Shown here: piece by piece, positions 33,510 through 40,353 of the stretch | Layout of the letters: the number at the start of each line of letters is the position of its first letter | Position numbering within the stretch: the first letter of the stretch is position 1 | Origin: Mycobacterium szulgai | GTDB lineage: Bacteria; Actinomycetota; Actinomycetes; Mycobacteriales; Mycobacteriaceae | Length of the DNA: 64,000 bases | Assembly: GCF_002116635.1 (NCBI RefSeq) | Contig: NZ_LQPW01000144.1 | Span: 17,626 to 81,625 of the forward strand | Direction: 5' to 3' | Notes under the pieces: generated by a model | What the model was told of the DNA's origin: nothing | The model's input: only the letters and a program-made list of their open reading frames with translations | Database searches by the model: none | Translations under genes and position numbers: made by a program

Positions 33510-34129
33510 TTCGAGCGATCCTCCTCGCTGTAGATGGCGCGGTAGTAGATGTTGGCGAGCGTCCGGACGCAGGCCTGGTCGTCGGGTTCGCCCGAGCCGC
33601 TGAGCTGGATGTAGCAGAACTGGTTGAACATCGCCACGATAGCTTCGGCGAGCAACTGCGGATCATCACCGGGGCAGTACCCTTGCGCCTGCGCGCGCCG
33701 AACCGTATCGGCGATGAAAGTAATTGGGATGGAGCACATCTCGGCCCAATGCTGGGCGAAGTCTTCGTTGACCATGGCCAGCTGCGACACGCTGATCACC
33801 TCCGCGAGACGATGCCGGTAGGTGTGCCAATGAGCCGCTGCCGCCTCGTACGCGCGCTCGCGGTTGGACAGGCCGTGGTGGGTGACCGACAGTGCCCGCT
33901 CGCTGGCCTCGTCACGAAAGCGCCGCGCCCATTGCCGGACCATCGCCTCTTTGGAGTCGTAGTAGTTGTAGAACGACGCCGACGAGCGGCCCGCTTCGGC
34001 GGCGATGTCGGCGATGGTGGTGGCCAGGATTCCCTTGCGCGCGATAACCGTTCGTGCAGCCGCGTCGATCGCGGCCTGGGTCCGCCGGCCGCGGTGCGTC
34101 GGGAAGTCGGGCGCGGTCGACACTGGCAC
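33506..34129 (-). CDS. TetR-family repressor (Rv0273c orthologue)
   Basis: The 207-residue protein (Rv0273c is 206 aa) has a TetR helix-turn-helix at residues ~15-60 (TQAAIDAAARTVIARKGILATTIADIAAEAGRSSASFYNYYDSK; only the family pattern is meant) and a helical ligand-binding C-terminus. A perfect 30-bp inverted repeat lies 15 bases before its start and 42 bases before the divergent glyoxalase-fold gene, so it very likely represses both its own operon and that gene. The ligand may be an acyl-CoA given the operon content. Confidence 0.92.
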   Translation of the reverse strand: MPVSTAPDFPTHRGRRTQAAIDAAARTVIARKGILATTIADIAAEAGRSSASFYNYYDSKEAMVRQWARRFRDEASERALSVTHHGLSNRERAYEAAAAHWHTYRHRLAEVISVSQLAMVNEDFAQHWAEMCSIPITFIADTVRRAQAQGYCPGDDPQLLAEAIVAMFNQFCYIQLSGSGEPDDQACVRTLANIYYRAIYSEEDRSN

Positions 34130-34143
34130 TTCCTCCCTGGATG

Positions 34144-34173
34144 AAATCTGAATCTGATGTTAGATTCAGATTT
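34144..34173. promoter_or_regulatory. Perfect 12+6+12 bp operator between tetR and the glyoxalase-fold gene
   Basis: AAATCTGAATCT-(6 bp)-AGATTCAGATTT is a perfect 12-bp inverted repeat in the 85-bp divergent region. Within each arm the hexamer AATCTG or CAGATT is repeated, and a third AGATTC follows at 34174-34179. This length suits two TetR dimers. It is the strongest operator in the window and fits auto-regulation by the adjacent TetR protein. Confidence 0.8.
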
Positions 34174-34214
34174 AGATTCTGGCCAGTGCCGCCCGGGTCG
34201 ATGGGAGCCACGAA

Positions 34215-34805
34215 ATGACGCAAATGATCAAGCCGCACAACACCAACACCGAGTTCGAGCTCGGCGGAATCAACCATGTCGCTTTGGTGTGCTCGGACAT
34301 GGCGCGCACTGTGACCTTCTATCGCGACATCCTGGGCATGCCGCTGGTCAAATCGCTCGATCTGCCCGGCGGGCAGGGGCAGCACTTCTTCTTCGATGCC
34401 GGCAACGGCGACTGCGTCGCCTTCTTCTGGTTCGCCGACGCTCCCGATCGGGTGCCGGGTGTCTCGTCGCCGGATGCCATCCCCGGCATCGGGGACATCA
34501 CCAGTGCGGTGAGCACCATGAACCACTTGGCGTTTCATGTGCCGGCCGAGAAATTCGACGCTTACCGGCAGCGGCTCAAACAGAAGGGCGTGCGGGTGGG
34601 CCCGGTGCTCAACCATGACGAGAGCGACATGCAGGTATCGAAGACGGTACATCCGGGCGTGTATGTACGTTCCTTCTATTTCCAGGATCCTGACGGCATT
34701 ACCCTGGAATTCGCCTGCTGGGTAAAGGAATTCACCGAGGCGGACACGCCGGCGGTGCCCAAGACCGCGGCCGACCGGCGGCCTGCGATGGCTGCCGGCC
34801 ACTAG
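34215..34805 (+). CDS. Glyoxalase/VOC-family dioxygenase-like protein (Rv0274 orthologue)
   Basis: The 196-residue protein (Rv0274 is 193 aa) has the paired beta-alpha-beta modules of the vicinal oxygen chelate superfamily: INHVALVCSDMARTVTFYRDILGMPLVK, HFFFDAGNGDCVAFFWF, MNHLAFHVPAEKFDAYRQRLKQKGV and FYFQDPDGITLEFACW. His, His and Glu at these positions would bind a metal. It may be a ring-cleavage dioxygenase, epimerase or glyoxalase-type enzyme. Divergent from tetR across the 30-bp operator, it is probably induced together with the hydrolase operon. The C-terminus is a short Ala/Lys-rich tail. Confidence 0.88.
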   Translation: MTQMIKPHNTNTEFELGGINHVALVCSDMARTVTFYRDILGMPLVKSLDLPGGQGQHFFFDAGNGDCVAFFWFADAPDRVPGVSSPDAIPGIGDITSAVSTMNHLAFHVPAEKFDAYRQRLKQKGVRVGPVLNHDESDMQVSKTVHPGVYVRSFYFQDPDGITLEFACWVKEFTEADTPAVPKTAADRRPAMAAGH

Positions 34806-34819
34806 AACCCCCGACATCA

Positions 34820-35377
34820 GTGACCGAGGGCATTTTGAGTGACGCGCAGATCGCTACGCTCAGCGCAGCGCAGCGCCGCGAGCTGATTGCCCGGCTCGCG
34901 CTGCCCCTGCACGAATTGGAGGATCCACAGGTCCTGGCTCGTGAGCGGCGCATCAGGCTGGGTCTGATCGTGGCCGGCTGCATCATTCTGATCCCCTGGA
35001 TCGGCTACCTCGGGATGACGCTGCCGCAGAAGTATGTCGCCCACAACTGGCCGGTGACCTGGGTGGGCTTCGATCTGCTGCTCGTCTTTTTCATGGCGTC
35101 GACGGCCTATTTCGGGTATCGGCGACGCCGGCTACTGTTGCTCAGCGCGTTCACCACCGGCGTCCTGCTGGTCTGCGACGCGTGGTTCGACCTGCTGACC
35201 GCCGGACCCGAAGACGCCTGGTTGTCGGTAATCACGGCGATGCTGATCGAGATACCCATGGCTTGGCTGCTGATCAGGGGTGCTCTTCGGCTGCTGCGAC
35301 TCAGCATGGCGCGATTGTTGGTCGATCCCGACACGCGACTGTGGCGGATCCCGCTTTTCTACGACTACAGTCGCTGA
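34820..35377 (+). CDS. Hypothetical integral membrane protein
   Basis: This 185-residue protein starts with GTG at 34820 (VTEGILSDAQ). An N-terminal soluble helix (residues 1-45) is followed by about four membrane segments: LGLIVAGCIILIPWIGYLGM, WVGFDLLLVFFMASTAYFGY, LLLLSAFTTGVLLVCDAWF and a C-terminal IEIPMAWLLIRGALRLL. I recognise no family. It lies 14 bases after the glyoxalase-fold gene and could be co-transcribed with it. Its end overlaps the convergent lipoprotein gene by 13 bases. I recall no gene in this place in H37Rv. Confidence 0.7.
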   Translation: MTEGILSDAQIATLSAAQRRELIARLALPLHELEDPQVLARERRIRLGLIVAGCIILIPWIGYLGMTLPQKYVAHNWPVTWVGFDLLLVFFMASTAYFGYRRRRLLLLSAFTTGVLLVCDAWFDLLTAGPEDAWLSVITAMLIEIPMAWLLIRGALRLLRLSMARLLVDPDTRLWRIPLFYDYSR

Positions 35378-35985
35378 ATCGCGATCCGGGCGTTGATGTG
35401 CCAGATCGATCCGTTGCCGTTGACCTGCAGGTAAATGTCCTTCACCTGATCGCCGACCTGGTGTTCGACCACCAGCTTGGTTTCGTTGTCCACTTTCAGG
35501 AACGTCTCCATCAGGCTGGGAATGACGTCGGCGTTGCTGCCGGTGCCTACCGACAGTGCCTTCGAATTGCTGGAGTTGATCAGGTGCGGGGTGGGTTTGG
35601 TGTTTGGCGGCGTGGCGTCTTCGAGACGCCGTAGCCGGGCGTAGCCGGCCGCCGGGGTGGGATTCATCGGGATGGTGGTCAGGCTTGCGGAGTCGTAGTA
35701 GTTGACGATCGAGCTGGCCGTGATGTGATAGCGACCCGGCTGCAGCGTCACGACGCCGGTCTTGTCGTCAAGGCTGATGCTTTGGCCTTCCTGAACTTCC
35801 CGGGTATTGAACACGCGGGTATTCCAGCCGGGCACCACCGGCTTGTTGGTCAGCGCGTATTCGGCGTAGACCGCGTATTCGGCCGTCGGCGTGCTCTGAT
35901 CGCGGTCGCACCCGGCGACGGTGGCGGCGGTAGCGATCAGCGCTAGCGCGCAAGCGGCCAATGTGAGGGCGCGGGTCCTGGTCAT
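35365..35985 (-). CDS. Putative lipoprotein of unknown function
   Basis: The 206-residue protein starts with ATG 35985 (MTRTRALTL), preceded by GGAAG. A signal peptide runs to residue ~25 and ends in a lipobox (ATVAGC), giving a lipidated cysteine. The mature part reads TVLQPGRYHITASS-like beta strands (VVTLQPGRYHITASSIV, DIYLQVNGNGSIWHINARIAI), suggesting a small beta-sandwich domain outside the membrane. No catalytic motif is visible. A longer frame back to 36117 overlaps the next gene and is not used. It lies between the unknown membrane protein and the Rv0275c-like regulator. I recall no gene in this position in H37Rv. Confidence 0.75.
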   Translation of the reverse strand: MTRTRALTLAACALALIATAATVAGCDRDQSTPTAEYAVYAEYALTNKPVVPGWNTRVFNTREVQEGQSISLDDKTGVVTLQPGRYHITASSIVNYYDSASLTTIPMNPTPAAGYARLRRLEDATPPNTKPTPHLINSSNSKALSVGTGSNADVIPSLMETFLKVDNETKLVVEHQVGDQVKDIYLQVNGNGSIWHINARIAIQRL

Positions 35986-36004
35986 GACTTCCAGGCTGGC
36001 ACCC

Positions 36005-36658
36005 CTACCGTTGCTTCGAATCGGTGAAGTCACCAGTGCGGTACAGGCTTGGCTCGGTGAGTTCGACAAGCAGCGATGCCAGGTGGTCGGCGAGTTGTTC
36101 TGGCTCCAGTTGCACATCGCCGGCCAACCAGGCGCTCAGGGTCTGGCTGACGCCGCCTACCGCGAAGTGCGCCGCGGCTTTAACGCGCTCGTTTGCCGGA
36201 GCCCGCAGCGTGTCGACCGCATACTGGCCAGAGAGCACGGCGAACAAGGCGCTGGACTCGGCTCGTTTGCGCATCACCACCGCGTTGGCCAGCTGGGTGC
36301 TGAACAGCAGCCGCCCGATGCGCGCATCACCGGCGACGGTGCGCACCACGTTGGCCATCCCGGCGCGCGCCTGCTCGTCGGCCGGTACCGCCGCCACCGC
36401 CGCCTGGGTGGTCGCGGCCAGGTCGGCAACCACCCAATCGAATACGCCGGCCACGAATCCGTCCTTATCGACGAAGCTTTCGTAGAAGTAGCGGGAAGCC
36501 AGCCCGGCCCGGTGGCACACCCCGCGGACGGTCAGCTCGGACAGGTCTGGTTGGTCCGACCCCAGTAGGTCGAGCCCGGCGGCCAGCAGCCGGCGGCGGC
36601 GCCCGGCCAGGCGCTCGGCGGCATCGACACCGCGGTACGGCCGCTCGCCGCGACTCAC
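36005..36658 (-). CDS. TetR-family regulator (Rv0275c orthologue)
   Basis: This ~217-residue protein has a TetR-type DNA-binding region with the HTH pattern LLGSDQPDLSELTVRGVCHRAGLASRYFYESF (family pattern, residues ~25-55) and a helical regulatory domain. The open frame continues upstream to 37534 but that part is antisense to the DUF2236 gene. GTG at 36658 is chosen because AAGGTGG, near the AAGGAGG consensus, lies five bases upstream; GTG at 36667 is an alternative. Rv0275c is annotated as 241 aa. It is divergent from the DUF2236 gene, which it may control. Confidence 0.82.
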   Translation of the reverse strand: MSRGERPYRGVDAAERLAGRRRRLLAAGLDLLGSDQPDLSELTVRGVCHRAGLASRYFYESFVDKDGFVAGVFDWVVADLAATTQAAVAAVPADEQARAGMANVVRTVAGDARIGRLLFSTQLANAVVMRKRAESSALFAVLSGQYAVDTLRAPANERVKAAAHFAVGGVSQTLSAWLAGDVQLEPEQLADHLASLLVELTEPSLYRTGDFTDSKQR

Positions 36659-36760
36659 CCAGGCCACCTTGACACCAGGGTAGGTTACCGCCAAAATCAG
36701 GAAACAAGCGTTCTCACAATTAGCTCGCGATCTTCGGGGCGAGTGCTGGGAGGCCACCCG

Positions 36761-37669
36761 ATGGCAATTCAACAGACGGTTCGCCCGCCACTTCCGCATG
36801 TCGAGCGACCGATCTCCGATCCGCCCCGTCCGCACCGTTCGCGGCGCCGGCGCCGTGTCGCCAGTGACTACGGCCTGATGGGAGTGGCCCTGCTGGCCGG
36901 TCCGGCCAACGTGATCATGGAGCTGTCGCGCCCCGGCGTCGGCCACGGCGTGGCCGAGAGCCGCGTCGAAAGCGGTCGCATCGACCGCCACCCGATCAAG
37001 CGGGCGCGCACCACTTTCACCTATATCGCGGTGGCCAACGCCGGTACCGACGCCCAGAGGGTGGCGTTTCGCCGCGCCGTCAACCGCGCGCATGCGCAGG
37101 TCTACTCCACGCCCGATAGTCCGGTGTCGTATAACGCTTTTGATCCCGAGCTGCAGTTGTGGGTGGCGGCCTGCATCTACAAGGGGGGCGTCGACATCTA
37201 CCGAACCTTCGTCGGCGAGATACCCGAGGAGGACGCCGACCGCCTCTACCGCGAGGGCATGTCGATCGGAACCACCCTGCAGGTGCCGCCGGACCTGTGG
37301 CCCGCGGACCGGGCCGCCTTCGACCGGTACTGGCAGGAGTCGCTGGACAAGGTGCACATCGACGAAACCGTCCGCGAATTCCTTTATCCCATTGCGGTTT
37401 CCCGGATAAAGGGCGTGCGCCTGCCGCGTGCCGTGCAGCAGCGGATGGAGAGTTTCAACCTGCTCATCACCACCGGCTTTCTGCCGCAGCGGTTTCGCGA
37501 CGAGATGAGGTTGCCCTGGGATGCTGCCCGGCAACGCCGCTTCGACCAGTTGATGAGCCTGTTCGGCGCGGTAAACCGGATGCTGCCGCGGATCGTGCGG
37601 CAGTTCCCGTTCAACCTGATGCTGTGGGATCTGGATCGCCGGATGAAGACGGGTCGTCCATTGGTGTAG
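36761..37669 (+). CDS. DUF2236 family oxygenase-like protein (Rv0276 orthologue)
   Basis: The 302-residue protein (Rv0276 is 306 aa) belongs to the DUF2236 family, related to the rubber oxygenase Lcp and fungal MpaB haem oxygenases. Landmarks: LLAGPANVIMELSRPGVGHGVAESRV near the N-terminus and ELQLWVAACIYKGGVDIYRTF in the core. His in GVGHG is a candidate metal or haem ligand. Some relatives cleave isoprenoid double bonds; the substrate here is unknown. The ATG at 36761 follows GGGAGG by seven bases; the frame opens at 36743. It ends just before the zinc-box-like element of the ESX-3 locus. Confidence 0.85.
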   Translation: MAIQQTVRPPLPHVERPISDPPRPHRSRRRRRVASDYGLMGVALLAGPANVIMELSRPGVGHGVAESRVESGRIDRHPIKRARTTFTYIAVANAGTDAQRVAFRRAVNRAHAQVYSTPDSPVSYNAFDPELQLWVAACIYKGGVDIYRTFVGEIPEEDADRLYREGMSIGTTLQVPPDLWPADRAAFDRYWQESLDKVHIDETVREFLYPIAVSRIKGVRLPRAVQQRMESFNLLITTGFLPQRFRDEMRLPWDAARQRRFDQLMSLFGAVNRMLPRIVRQFPFNLMLWDLDRRMKTGRPLV

Positions 37670-37690
37670 GGACGCCCCCGGCGGCCGTAT

Positions 37691-37715
37691 TGAAAACGAT
37701 TATCAAATTCAGTAA
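37691..37715 (+). promoter_or_regulatory. Zur-box-like element before the first ESX-3 PPE gene
   Basis: The 25-bp element begins TGAAAACGATTATCA and ends ATTCAGTAA. It agrees with a second element at 41811-41835 in 20 of 25 positions. In M. tuberculosis, Zur is known to repress the ESX-3 region through boxes of the TGAAAAtcATttTCA type; this fits well. It lies 39 bases before the PPE start. Confidence 0.7.
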
Positions 37716-37753
37716 CCTCCATAACCGGTGCTGTCCGGCGGAGGGGATTTCGT

Positions 37754-39310
37754 ATGGCCACGGTGTGGATGGGGTCGCCGCCTGAGGTCCATTCGGCCTT
37801 GTTAAGCAGCGGCCCAGGGCCGGGATCGGTGTTGAGCGCCGCGGCGGCCTGGTCCGCGCTGAGCGGCGAATACGCCGCCGTCGCAGACGAACTCATGACA
37901 CTGCTGGCGGCGGTCCAGGGCGGAGCCTGGGACGGGCCCACGGCGGATCAATATGTCGCCGCTCATGCGCCCTACCTGGCCTGGCTGACACAGGCGAGCG
38001 CGATGAGCACGGACATGGCCGGTCGGCAGGAAACCGTCGCCGCGGCTTATACGACCGCGCTGGCGACCATGCCGACCCTGGTCGAGCTGGCTGCCAATCA
38101 CACCATCCACGGAGTACTGGTCGCGACCAACTTCTTCGGGATCAACACCATCCCGATCGCCCTCAACGAGGCTGACTACGTGCGGATGTGGATTCAGGCG
38201 GCCACCACGATGTCGACGTATCAAGCGGTCGCCGAGGCGGCTGTGCTGTCGGGGCAGCCGAGCACCCCGGCTCCGGAGATTGTGCATTCCGAGGAAGCGG
38301 ACGATCACGCCGGCCATGACCACGGCGGCGACCCCACTGCGCTGGACTACCTTATCGCCGACATCTTGCGGGTGATCACCGGCGGCCGGGTGATCTGGGA
38401 CCCGCTGGAGGGCACCGTCAACGGGCTTCCATACGACGCCTACACCAACGCGGCCCAGCCGATCTGGTGGATCGTGCGCGCGCTTGAACTCACTCAGGAT
38501 TTTCAGACGTTCTTCCGAGAGCTGTTCACCAACCCGGTGGGCGCAATCGAATTCATCGTCGAACTCATGCTGTTCGATTGGCCGACACACATAGCCCAGA
38601 TCGCGACCTCGCTGAGCCAGTCCCCACAATTGCTGGCCGCCGCGCTGGGTGCCGCCATCGCGAGCTTGGGAGCAGCGACCGGCTTCGCGGGTCTGTCCGG
38701 CCTGGCCGGCATCCATCCCGTCGTCCCGGCCGCCGTGCCGCCGGGTCCCGCAGTACCGGCCATGCTTCCGGTCGCCGGGATGGCTCCCACGGTGTCTGTC
38801 GCGGCTTCGGTGCCGGCTTCGCCGTCGGCGCCCGCACCGGCACCGAGCACGGTGGCCAGCCCGGCGCCGGCGCCGTCGGCACCCCCGGCGGCCGCCGGTT
38901 TCAGCTTCCCATTTCTGGTCGGCGGCGGTCCTGGTATCGGTTTCGGCTCGGGCATGAGCGCGGCCGCCAGCGCGAGCGCCAAAAGGAAAGCGCCAGAACC
39001 CGATTCGGCGGCTGCCGCTGCCGCGGCGGCCGCGCGCGACCAGGCCCGGGCGCGCCGGCGGCGGCGGATTGTGGCGCGCGACCATGCCGATGAGTACCTC
39101 GACATGGATTCCGATTCCGACCTCCCCCCCGACGACGTGCGGGCTTCGGATCGGGGCGCCGGCCCAGTGGGATTCGCCGGGACGGTGCACAACGCGACGG
39201 CAGCCCCGGCAGCGGGCTTGACGGCAGTCACAGCTGAATTCGGTGCCGGTCCACGGGTGCCGATGGTTCCGGGCACCTGGGATCCGGACCCGGTCGCGCC
39301 GCCCGGCTAG
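37754..39310 (+). CDS. PPE family protein, PPW subgroup (Rv0280/PPE3-like)
   Basis: The 518-residue protein begins with a PPE domain of ~180 residues (MATVWMGSPPEVHSALLS ... FFGINTIPIALNEADYVRMW), which pairs with PE partners and is recognised by EspG3. A low-complexity Ala/Pro linker and a C-terminus with a basic stretch (RARRRRR), GFAGT and PMVPGTW follow; GFxGT and PxxPxxW define the PPW subgroup. An Asp/His/Glu stretch (HSEEADDHAGHDHGGD) near residue 180 could bind metal. PPE3 of H37Rv is 536 aa and sits in the same place. It is probably secreted by ESX-3. It follows a zinc box and precedes the methyltransferase by 18 bases. Confidence 0.92.
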   Translation: MATVWMGSPPEVHSALLSSGPGPGSVLSAAAAWSALSGEYAAVADELMTLLAAVQGGAWDGPTADQYVAAHAPYLAWLTQASAMSTDMAGRQETVAAAYTTALATMPTLVELAANHTIHGVLVATNFFGINTIPIALNEADYVRMWIQAATTMSTYQAVAEAAVLSGQPSTPAPEIVHSEEADDHAGHDHGGDPTALDYLIADILRVITGGRVIWDPLEGTVNGLPYDAYTNAAQPIWWIVRALELTQDFQTFFRELFTNPVGAIEFIVELMLFDWPTHIAQIATSLSQSPQLLAAALGAAIASLGAATGFAGLSGLAGIHPVVPAAVPPGPAVPAMLPVAGMAPTVSVAASVPASPSAPAPAPSTVASPAPAPSAPPAAAGFSFPFLVGGGPGIGFGSGMSAAASASAKRKAPEPDSAAAAAAAAARDQARARRRRRIVARDHADEYLDMDSDSDLPPDDVRASDRGAGPVGFAGTVHNATAAPAAGLTAVTAEFGAGPRVPMVPGTWDPDPVAPPG

Positions 39311-39328
39311 CTGGGTAGGGTTGGTTGG

Positions 39329-40234
39329 GTGCGCAGTGAAGGGGACACCTGGGACATCACCACGAGCGTCGGATCGACCGCGCTGTTTGTGGCGGCGGCG
39401 CGAGCGCTGGAGGCGCAGAAGCCCGAGCCGCTAGCGGTCGATCCCTACGCGGACGTGTTCTGCCGGGCCGTGGGGGGATCCTGGGCCGACGTGCTGGACG
39501 GCAAAGCGCCCGACCACGCCTTGAAGACCGGCGATTTCGGCAAGTTTTTCGTCACCTTCCAGGGCGCCCGCACCAGATACTTCGACGCCTACTTCCGCCG
39601 GGCCGCCGACGCCGGCGCGCGTCAGGTGGTCATCTTGGCTGCAGGGCTGGACTCGCGCGCCTACCGGCTTCCGTGGCCGGACGGGACGACGGTTTTCGAG
39701 CTGGATCGTCCGCGAGTCCTCGATTTCAAACGCCAGGTACTCGAACAGCACGGCGTCCAACCGCGTGCCGAGCGTCGTGAGATCGCGGTTGATCTCCGCG
39801 AAGATTGGCCACAAGCATTGCAGGACAGCGGTTTTGACCCCAACAGTGCCTCGGCGTGGCTCGCCGAGGGACTGCTGATCTATCTGCCGGCCGCTACCCA
39901 GGAGCAGCTATTCGTCGGCATCGACCGACTGGCCAGCCTCGGCAGCCACGTCGCGGTCGAGGATGGCGCCCCGCTGCCCGACCACGAGTTCCAGGCCGCG
40001 GTCGAAGAAGAACGCGCCGCGACCGCCACCGGGGACGGACGCCAGTTCTTTCAACTGGTTTACAACGAGCAGTGCGCACCGGCCACGGAATGGTTCACCG
40101 AACATGGCTGGACGGCGCTGGGTACGCCATTGAACGACTATCTGCGCGAGCTGGACCGGCCGGTACCCGGTCCCGATTCCGACGCCGCACCGATGTTTGC
40201 GCGCAACACGCTGGTGAGCGCCACGAAACCGTGA
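39329..40234 (+). CDS. SAM-dependent methyltransferase, LCM-like family (Rv0281 orthologue)
   Basis: This 301-residue protein (Rv0281 is 302 aa) starts with GTG at 39329 (VRSEGDTWDITTSVGSTAL). It has the mycobacterial family pattern of class I SAM methyltransferases: VVILAAGLDSRAYRLPWP for SAM binding, VFELDRPRVLDFK, AWLAEGLLIYLP. This large paralogue family in mycobacteria is related to leucine carboxyl methyltransferases and probably methylates carboxylates or hydroxyls of small molecules or lipids. It lies between the two PPE genes; whether it helps ESX-3 is unknown. Confidence 0.9.
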   Translation: MRSEGDTWDITTSVGSTALFVAAARALEAQKPEPLAVDPYADVFCRAVGGSWADVLDGKAPDHALKTGDFGKFFVTFQGARTRYFDAYFRRAADAGARQVVILAAGLDSRAYRLPWPDGTTVFELDRPRVLDFKRQVLEQHGVQPRAERREIAVDLREDWPQALQDSGFDPNSASAWLAEGLLIYLPAATQEQLFVGIDRLASLGSHVAVEDGAPLPDHEFQAAVEEERAATATGDGRQFFQLVYNEQCAPATEWFTEHGWTALGTPLNDYLRELDRPVPGPDSDAAPMFARNTLVSATKP

Positions 40235-40353
40235 ATCTGCGTTGAGTTCGGCATGAATTTGACGTGTGCGCGGAACTTTCCCGGACTGAGCTCCGACGAC
40301 TCCTAACGGGTGCGTCGTTTGTTGAGCTCGTCCCGGCAAGGAGGGCCACGGGT

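Noticed and set aside
36700..36740. AAC-AAGC-GTT symmetry between the Rv0275c-like gene and the DUF2236 gene as a TetR operator
   Set aside because: Only three-base arms are perfect, which is too weak to claim.
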